This document shows, piece by piece, positions 58,894 through 64,000 of a stretch of 64,000 bases of DNA. Origin of the DNA: DAOQVR01 sp035341665. Its GTDB lineage: Bacteria > Chloroflexota > Anaerolineae > JAAYZQ01. The number at the start of each line of letters is the position of its first letter. Position 1 is the stretch's first letter. The notes beneath the pieces are model-generated. The model was given only the letters and a program-made list of their open reading frames with translations, was not told the DNA's origin and did no database searches. Where the stretch lies: assembly GCA_035341665.1 (NCBI GenBank), contig DAOQVR010000014.1, positions 60,357 to 124,356 of the forward strand. The letters are read 5' to 3'. A program made the position numbers and the translations under genes.

Positions 58894-60471
58894 TTACTGG
58901 CACGGGGGCCGGCGCAGGCGGGCCACCTCCGCCTCCAACGCCGCCTCGTCGAGCCTGAGGCGCTCCGTGCCGGCGCGCCACTTGGCCTCGATCTGGCCGT
59001 CGGCCATCCAGCGCTTGCCCAGGGTCAGGCGCAGCGGGAGCCCGATCAGGTCCGCGTCGTTGAACTTGACCCCGGCGCTGGCATCCCGGTCGTCCAGGAG
59101 CACGGCCAGCCCCTGGGCCGACAGCCTGCCGTAGAGCGCTTCTGCCTGTGCTGCCACCGCCTCCTCGCGCAGGTCGAGGGCCACCAGGTGGATGTCATAC
59201 GGCGCGCACGGCACCGGCCAGCGGATGCCAAACTCGTCGTGGTGTCCCTCCACCACGGCAGCCAGCAGGCGCACCAGGTCGAGCCGGCCGCAGGCCATCC
59301 ACAGCGGTTGGCTCTGCCCTGCCTCGTCCTGGTACTCCGCCCCGGCCTGCGCCGCCGGGCAGGCCCGGCCCAGCTCGAACCCCTGCTCGATCTCGAAGGG
59401 CGTGCCGCACCCAGGGCAGGGGTCCCCCGCCTCAACCAGGGCCAGGTCCACCCACTCGCCGGGCGCAAAGTCGCGCGGCACGTTGACATTCCGGATGTGG
59501 AAGCCGGCCCGGTTGGCGCCGCTCACATAGTTCCTTCCTGTGCGCACCGACAGGTCGGCCACCACCCGCACCCGCCCCGGGTCCAGGCCGATCGGCGACG
59601 CGTACCCTCCGACTGCTCCAATGGCCGACAGCTCCTCCTCCAGGCTGGGGTAGTACTTGTCCGTCCCCAGCAGGCGTGCCAGCTTGGCCTCGTCGACCTG
59701 CCGGTCGCCGCGGATGACGACGCAGGCAACCCGGCCCTGCACCGAGCAAAAGACCATCTTGAGCGTCCGCGTTGGCGGGATGTCCAGGAAGGCGGCCAGA
59801 GAGGCGATCGTGTCGCAGCCGGGCGTAGCCACCCATTCGGTAGGGAGCTCCTCCTCGCCGGGCAGCGGCAGCCATGCGGGCGCGGCCCACGAGCGCTCTG
59901 CCGCCCGTCCGCACGAAGGGCAGCGGGCGACGGAGCTGTCGCCGGCGGGGTGAGGCAAGTAGGCCGCGACCGAGCCCGGGCCGGCCTCGGCCCAAAGCGG
60001 CGACAGGTCGCAGGCCTCGAACACGGCCCGCAGGGTTGCCTCGACCTGGGCCCGGCACCCTGCTTCGGGCGCACGGCCCAGGGCTGCCACCTCGGCCATG
60101 CTGCGCTCGGGCATGGAAAAGAGCCCGGCGCGGGCGGCCGGCTCGGGCTGTACCCGGGAGACCATCCGGAGGAGAAGCAGCGGCAGCTGCCGGTAGGAGT
60201 CGACCTCGCGGCCCACGGCCTCCGCCACTGCGGCATCCGCGAGACAGAGCGCAGCGGGGGCACCGACCTCCTGGGCACCCAGAGGGGCGAGTTCGCGGCC
60301 CACGAGCGACTCCACCTGCCGCAGCGCCCGCCGGCCGAGGGGCAGCCAGGCGAAGGAGCCTCCCTCCAGGGCACGCACGAAGCCGCCGCGCACCAAGAGC
60401 TGGTGGCTGATCAGGTGGGCATCGGCCGGCGGTTGGCGAAAGGTCCGGCCGAGCAGCCTGGACAGGCGCAT
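58894..60471 (-). CDS. prolyl-tRNA synthetase paralogue with degenerate catalytic motifs
   Basis: 525 aa, about 45 shorter than bacterial-type ProRS. The N-terminus (LLVRGGFVRALEGGSFAWLPLG), the YbaK-like editing insertion (TEWVATPGCDTIASLAAFLDIPP...) and the anticodon-binding domain (PYDIHLVALD) are recognisable. Motif 2 is lost: where FRDE and SREFLMKDAYSF are expected the protein has VQPE and MPERSMAEVAAL. The ADTGSIGG block reads EAGPGSVAA, and the HIFKLGTKYS block is replaced. It is therefore unlikely to make Pro-tRNA; an editing or regulatory role is possible. Confidence 0.75.
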   Translation of the reverse strand: MRLSRLLGRTFRQPPADAHLISHQLLVRGGFVRALEGGSFAWLPLGRRALRQVESLVGRELAPLGAQEVGAPAALCLADAAVAEAVGREVDSYRQLPLLLLRMVSRVQPEPAARAGLFSMPERSMAEVAALGRAPEAGCRAQVEATLRAVFEACDLSPLWAEAGPGSVAAYLPHPAGDSSVARCPSCGRAAERSWAAPAWLPLPGEEELPTEWVATPGCDTIASLAAFLDIPPTRTLKMVFCSVQGRVACVVIRGDRQVDEAKLARLLGTDKYYPSLEEELSAIGAVGGYASPIGLDPGRVRVVADLSVRTGRNYVSGANRAGFHIRNVNVPRDFAPGEWVDLALVEAGDPCPGCGTPFEIEQGFELGRACPAAQAGAEYQDEAGQSQPLWMACGRLDLVRLLAAVVEGHHDEFGIRWPVPCAPYDIHLVALDLREEAVAAQAEALYGRLSAQGLAVLLDDRDASAGVKFNDADLIGLPLRLTLGKRWMADGQIEAKWRAGTERLRLDEAALEAEVARLRRPPCQ

Positions 60472-60534
60472 GCACTTACCCCCACGCAGGATCCCACGGC
60501 AAGCCCGGGACCCGGCTCGGCCCCAAGCCGGCGC

Positions 60535-60563
60535 AGTATAGCATGGGCGATCGCGCTTGTCAA
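60535..60563 (-). promoter_or_regulatory. promoter of the ProRS-like gene
   Basis: Minus strand: TTGACA (60558-60563), 17-bp spacer, TATACT (60535-60540), about 64 bp before the ATG at 60471. Confidence 0.75.
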
Positions 60564-60678
60564 ACCCCTTCTGAGCACCTTTGCCGCCCGCCGGGCGTGC
60601 TCGTCGTGCCGCCCGAGGTCCGTCGCCGCGGTGCAGCTGCTCTTGAGCGCCGTGGGCGCTGTGAGGCTCCATGCCCCC

Positions 60679-60707
60679 TTGACAGCCTCCCCTGCCGGTG
60701 CTATAGT
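60679..60707 (+). promoter_or_regulatory. promoter of the YesL-like gene
   Basis: TTGACA (60679-60684), 17-bp spacer, TATAGT (60702-60707), then AGAAGGAGG before the ATG at 60749. Confidence 0.8.
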
Positions 60708-60748
60708 GCGCCTCAACCTGCCTGGCAGAAGGAGGAACCCGACCGGCC

Positions 60749-61456
60749 ATGCGCGATGCCCTGTCCATCACCTGGCGCAGCTTCAGAGACCTCTGGGACG
60801 AGCTCGCCTTCCTGATAGCGCTCAACGTCCTGTGGACCCTGGACCTGCTGCTTGTGGCCGTGCCCCTTTTTGGGCTGCGGAATGCCGGCCCGGGCTGGGT
60901 GCTTGGCCTGTCGCTCCTCATCCTTCTCCCGCTGCCGGTGCTCTCGGCGGGGCTCTGCTTCGTCGCCAACCAGGGTACGCGCGGGGTTGCCGTGGGTTGG
61001 GGGACCTTTGCCGCCGGCGTGCGGCGCTACTGGGCCAAGGGCCTGGTGGTGGCCCTGACCAACGCCGTCGTCCTCTTCCTGATCGCGGTCAACATCCGCT
61101 TCTACCTGGTGGTCATAGAAAGCCAGTGGGGAGTCTTTGCCGTGACGGCATGGGCCGTGGTTGCCCTCTACTGGCTCCTGGCGCAGCTCTTCTGGTTTCC
61201 CATGCTCCTGGAGATGAAGGAAGAAAAGCTCTTCCTCGCCCTGCGCCATGCACTGGGGTTGGTGATCGTGACGCCGGGCTTTTCGATCGTGTTGGGCCTC
61301 GTCGTCGTCCTGCTCATCGCGGTGTGCGTGGTCCTCACCGTGCCGGCGGTGCTCTTCCTGGCGGTGCTGTTGATGCTCATCGCCAACCACGCCACCCGCA
61401 GCCGGATCGCCCACGCCCGCCGGCAGCCGTACGAACCAGGCGGGTCGCCGAGCTGA
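60749..61456 (+). CDS. YesL/DUF624-like membrane protein
   Basis: 235 aa, six helices. The N-terminal WRSFRDLWDELAFLIALNVLW and repeated large hydrophobic helices resemble DUF624 (YesL-type) proteins. Function unknown; in some bacteria they accompany polysaccharide-use operons. Transcribed divergently from the ProRS-like gene. Confidence 0.65.
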   Translation: MRDALSITWRSFRDLWDELAFLIALNVLWTLDLLLVAVPLFGLRNAGPGWVLGLSLLILLPLPVLSAGLCFVANQGTRGVAVGWGTFAAGVRRYWAKGLVVALTNAVVLFLIAVNIRFYLVVIESQWGVFAVTAWAVVALYWLLAQLFWFPMLLEMKEEKLFLALRHALGLVIVTPGFSIVLGLVVVLLIAVCVVLTVPAVLFLAVLLMLIANHATRSRIAHARRQPYEPGGSPS

Positions 61457-61585
61457 GCCAGCCGCGACCGGTGTCGCGCCCCTTCGGAGCCCTCTTTCCC
61501 GATCGCCGGAGGTCCCCGACGGAGGCGAACCGGGCCGGGTAAGGGGGCTACGCCCCCCAAAGGTCCGTGACCAGGTCAGCGCAGC

Positions 61586-62677
61586 CTAGGGCGGGGCCGC
61601 TGCGTTGGCCGGCTGCAGCTGCGCGGCGCCCCACTTGACCACCCGCGTAGCGCTTCTCCGGCTCAGTGGAACGCCGACCGGCTTCTTGGTGACTGGATCC
61701 GTGCCGGTCTGGCGCATCACCTGCACCGACCAGGTAAAGACCCCGTCATCCGTGAGGAACTGGAGGTACTCGTGCTCGCTCAGTGTCCAGGAGAGGGCTT
61801 TTGTCCAGGGCGTCTCATCTGTCCAGGTCGCCCCGTGGTGTTTGTAGGTCACGGTAGGCACGTAGTAGGCATTGGACGGCAGCGTCCCCACGGCCTGCCA
61901 GGCGAGGGTCACCACCTCCCAGCGGTCAAAGAGCTGCCCGTCGAGCGGAGACACGAGCCTGGGCGGCGGCAGCAGGGTGGGCGTGGGTGACGGCCTTCTG
62001 GCCCTGGTTGGCTCAGGTGTCGCGGTCACTGTGGGGCTGGGGGAGGGCGGGGCCGAGGTGGGCGACGCCGGCAGGGGCGTCGCCGTCGTGGTTGGACGGT
62101 CCCGCGTTGTTGTGGGCAGGGCCAAGGGCGTGGGCGTCCCGGTGCCGGTAGCAGTCGGGGTTGGCGGGAGTTTTGTGGCGGTGGGCGCCTCGGCCGCGGG
62201 CAAGTCTGGCGGTGCCGTCGTGTAGGTCGCGGCTGCCGGGGTCTGCGGGATGGCTTCCGGGGCATCGGTCGGGCTTGCGCTGACCACGGCGAGAGCCATG
62301 CCCGGAGGGAAGCGGCCGGCCGCCCCGACGCGGGGCCAGACGAACAGGTAGCACACCAGGAGGGCCGCCAGCAGCCCAACCAGCGCGAGGGCCGAGACGC
62401 CGAGCGCGCGCCACGCCCTTCCCCGCCGCCTGGCGGGGCGGCCGGCCCTCTTGTCCGCCTTCGGGGAGAGGGAGTCCAGGTAGCGAGGGCACCTGGCCCA
62501 GGCAGGGGTCAGGCAGAACGCCTCCTGGTGATGCCTCTCCACGCGCGACGGCGACTCGCCGGCATGGCAGGCATTTCCTCCGCCGGGCAGGAGATAGTGG
62601 ACTGTGGAGTCCTCCCACGACCCAACATGCGGACAGAACGGTCGCGTCTGGTGGGCGGCAGCTGGGTCCGAGTCCAT
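61586..62677 (-). CDS. membrane-anchored protein with Cys/His N-terminal module and Thr/Pro-rich stalk
   Basis: 363 aa from ATG 62677, preferred to a GTG four codons earlier because AGGAG lies at correct distance. A cytoplasmic N-terminus has Cys/His pairs (CPHVGSWED, NACHAG, HHQEAFCLT, ARCPRY), a module I have seen in Chloroflexota proteins carrying LysM or similar domains. Membrane helix at about 92-112, a Thr/Pro-rich stalk (about 130-230), and a C-terminal Ig-like domain (LVSPLDGQLFDRWEVVTLAW...). Probably surface-exposed. Confidence 0.7.
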   Translation of the reverse strand: MDSDPAAAHQTRPFCPHVGSWEDSTVHYLLPGGGNACHAGESPSRVERHHQEAFCLTPAWARCPRYLDSLSPKADKRAGRPARRRGRAWRALGVSALALVGLLAALLVCYLFVWPRVGAAGRFPPGMALAVVSASPTDAPEAIPQTPAAATYTTAPPDLPAAEAPTATKLPPTPTATGTGTPTPLALPTTTRDRPTTTATPLPASPTSAPPSPSPTVTATPEPTRARRPSPTPTLLPPPRLVSPLDGQLFDRWEVVTLAWQAVGTLPSNAYYVPTVTYKHHGATWTDETPWTKALSWTLSEHEYLQFLTDDGVFTWSVQVMRQTGTDPVTKKPVGVPLSRRSATRVVKWGAAQLQPANAAAPP

Positions 62678-62707
62678 TCCCGCGGTCACTCCTGTCGGCT
62701 CTCGTGC

Positions 62708-62736
62708 ATGATAGCGTGCGTCGGCAGAAGTGTCAA
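62708..62736 (-). promoter_or_regulatory. promoter of the 61586-62677 gene
   Basis: Minus strand: TTGACA (62731-62736), 17-bp spacer, TATCAT (62708-62713), about 31 bp before the ATG at 62677. Confidence 0.75.
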
Positions 62737-62790
62737 GTCCCCCCTACTCCTCCCGGCGGTCCGGACGATTGTCCGGGTGCCTGTCCTAGA

Positions 62791-63303
62791 TCATTTCGGT
62801 CGCACGACGTTGAAGTCCACCAGCAGCCGGAACCCCTGCCAGTCGTCCTCCGACGCAAAGAACTCGCGCGGCAGGATGGTCGCCATGCTGTTGGACCCCA
62901 GCAGGACCACCAGGTCGTCGCGCACACGGGCCCGCAGAAACGAGTCCCACTTTTCGGTCTCGCTGGCGGCCGAGGCATTCGAGAGGATCCCCTCGCCCGA
63001 CACGACTCCGCGCAGGCTCGGCACGGAGCCGAGCTGGCGCCAGGGCCGGCGCGCCTCGCGCCACGCGCGGACGTAGGGCGTCAGGGCCCAGTAGGCCAGC
63101 ACGGCAATCGTGATTGCCAGGCGCACGATCCTGGATACCTGGTCCTCCCCTCGCACCAGGGTGAACACGATCAGGGCCAAGCCGGCCAGGGCAATGGCCA
63201 AGGCCAGCAGGCGCGTAACGAGCGCCCATCCTGTGGGGTGCATGGCCAGGCGGATGCCGCGCGACCACTGCTGCCGGGTGTAGGTGCCGCCGAACGAGAT
63301 CAT
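62791..63303 (-). CDS. YcxB-like two-helix membrane protein
   Basis: 170 aa. Two helices (about 28-48 and 56-76), then a soluble C-terminal domain ending in a beta-rich segment with ILPREFFASEDDWQGF, which resembles the YcxB/PH-like domain. Function unknown. It lies 15 bp downstream of the next membrane-protein gene; probably one operon. Confidence 0.65.
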   Translation of the reverse strand: MISFGGTYTRQQWSRGIRLAMHPTGWALVTRLLALAIALAGLALIVFTLVRGEDQVSRIVRLAITIAVLAYWALTPYVRAWREARRPWRQLGSVPSLRGVVSGEGILSNASAASETEKWDSFLRARVRDDLVVLLGSNSMATILPREFFASEDDWQGFRLLVDFNVVRPK

Positions 63304-63318
63304 GGTCTCTCCGCCTGG

Positions 63319-63759
63319 CTAGAGGTAGAGCTCGCGCACGAAGGCGCGCTTGGGCTTGAGGGGATCGATCATCACGGTGACATCTCGCCCGGGCACCATG
63401 GACCGGCTGGCGCGGTTGGCCTGGACGGCGTTGCTGCCCTGGAGCTTTTTTCCCTGGTATGTGTAGACATACTCCACCCGTCCGCGGCCGCGGAAGAATC
63501 CGGCGCCGGTGATGGCACCCGGAACCTCGGTGCCGCCGCCGACGACCGAGCGGATCAGCCACACCCGCCAGGCGATCACGACGAGACCGGCGGCCGTGAC
63601 GGCCGGCGCGAAGCGCAGGAAGAAGGCGGCCGCCCCCGGATCGAAGAAGCGGGCGCCCAGGGCCATGGCCCAGGCGACCAGGGGAAAGAGGGCGCTGAGG
63701 GACGCCAGATAGTCGGTGCCGATGATGCGCAGCGGCGAAGGGGCTTGTCTCATCTCCAT
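63319..63759 (-). CDS. small membrane protein with DUF3592-like C-terminal domain
   Basis: 146 aa. Two helices (about 18-38 and 42-68), then GRVEYVYTYQGKKLQGSNAV and GRDVTVMIDPLKPKRAFV, a pattern like DUF3592-type domains (short beta domain ending in PxxPxxA). First gene of the two-gene minus operon. Confidence 0.65.
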   Translation of the reverse strand: MEMRQAPSPLRIIGTDYLASLSALFPLVAWAMALGARFFDPGAAAFFLRFAPAVTAAGLVVIAWRVWLIRSVVGGGTEVPGAITGAGFFRGRGRVEYVYTYQGKKLQGSNAVQANRASRSMVPGRDVTVMIDPLKPKRAFVRELYL

Positions 63760-63826
63760 CTCCCGGACAGAATTGGAGGGCTGTAGGCCGCCGGCCCAGG
63801 TCTCTCACAACCACCCTCCGTCCGAG

Positions 63827-63855
63827 ATTCTAGCACAACCCGCCCGATCTGTCCA
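63827..63855 (-). promoter_or_regulatory. promoter of the terminal membrane-protein operon
   Basis: Minus strand: TGGACA (63850-63855), 17-bp spacer, TAGAAT (63827-63832), about 68 bp before the ATG at 63759. Confidence 0.6.
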
Positions 63856-63926
63856 CGCGCTGCGCGATCCCTCCCGGTGCCCTCCCTCTCGTGGCTGTGG
63901 TCCTGCCGAGCGCAGGGTTGCCGAGC

Positions 63927-63960
63927 TCTCTTGTTCCGGCGTCATCTCTTGTTCCGGCGT
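63927..63960. repeat. tandem pair of identical 16-bp repeats
   Basis: Identical 16-mers TCTCTTGTTCCGGCGT at 63927-63942 and 63945-63960, period 18 bp. Non-coding as far as can be seen. Confidence 0.7.
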
Positions 63961-63969
63961 GGTCTCCTA

Positions 63970-64000
63970 TTAGCGATACTTGATGCGGATCACCCGATGG
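63970..64000 (-). CDS. possible C-terminal end of a gene entering the window
   Basis: The minus strand reads HRVIRIKYR then TAA (63970-63972). It looks like the end of a coding frame, but only ten codons are visible. Confidence 0.25.
   Translation of the reverse strand, partial: HRVIRIKYR

Noticed and set aside
58822..61542. 906-aa plus-strand open frame
   Set aside because: It is antisense to the ProRS-like gene and overlaps the YesL-like gene, with composition of a GC-rich shadow frame. The same holds for large open frames antisense to hppA (52173-53672), the MFS gene (55967-58444), HyuA (42056-44068) and YchF (44657-46036).
63927..63960. Start of a repeat array at the right edge
   Set aside because: Only two 16-bp copies are visible with 3-nt spacing. 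This is too short for a CRISPR and is listed as a simple repeat.

Overview
The window looks like a stretch of a high-GC Chloroflexota (Anaerolineae-type) chromosome. The inference rests on gene content: a YchF-like DUF933 protein, DUF3467 and DUF2085 proteins, split glycine dehydrogenase, a K(+)-independent proton-pumping pyrophosphatase, Thr/Pro-rich membrane-anchored exported proteins and a Gram-positive-type LexA box. There is no rRNA, tRNA, IS element or CRISPR array, and nothing resembles a prophage. Housekeeping promoters are very regular (TTGACA-like, usually 17 bp, TATAAT-like).

Layout. 1-8.1 kb, all minus: a translationally coupled exopolysaccharide/envelope operon (AlkP-superfamily enzyme, GT2, DUF2304, polysaccharide deacetylase, FemAB-like transferase), preceded by a nucleotide-sugar epimerase, a methyltransferase and a membrane protein. 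8.1-10.7 kb, minus: ECF sigma factor, anti-sigma factor and a bactofilin-domain membrane protein. 10.8-14 kb: a deoxynucleoside kinase, a 328-bp non-coding stretch with four perfect DnaA boxes, a sortase and a MurA with Asp in place of the fosfomycin-reactive Cys. 14-20 kb: M20 amidohydrolase, a tiny membrane protein behind a twin LexA-like operator, an SDR, a TetR-ABC export operon and glucokinase. 20.4-28.3 kb: gcvPA-gcvPB, an AcoX-type kinase-like gene, three SDRs and recA. 28.4-33 kb: a second FemAB-like protein, a zinc-ribbon membrane protein and two metalloproteases. 33-38.6 kb: a phosphonate-type ABC transporter with a double fused permease and a HAD phosphatase. 38.6-47.4 kb: ssb, DUF3467, der, DUF2085, HyuA, a second deoxynucleoside kinase, YchF-like ATPase and a sugar isomerase-like protein. 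47.4-55.7 kb: a glycoside hydrolase, a rhodanese with in-frame UGA, rpoD, hppA, and tyrS with a leader-peptide/terminator region. 55.8-64 kb: an MFS transporter with a beta-rich insert, an alkyltransferase-like protein, a degenerate ProRS paralogue and small membrane proteins.

Most notable signals: (1) a probable selenocysteine rhodanese, with UGA at the second position of a CxC loop and a SECIS-like hairpin 22 nt downstream; (2) an apparent tyrosine attenuator in front of tyrS (40-aa leader peptide with three Tyr codons, then an intrinsic terminator); (3) two LexA-type boxes controlling a 66-aa membrane protein, one placed exactly as the box in the recA promoter; (4) a cluster of four perfect DnaA boxes at a switch in gene orientation, a candidate origin or DnaA-titration site; (5) several housekeeping-enzyme homologues with altered catalytic motifs (MurA C-to-D, ProRS motif loss, YchF P-loop change).

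Starts were set from Shine-Dalgarno spacing and family N-termini. Functions are from motif reading only; no database search was run.
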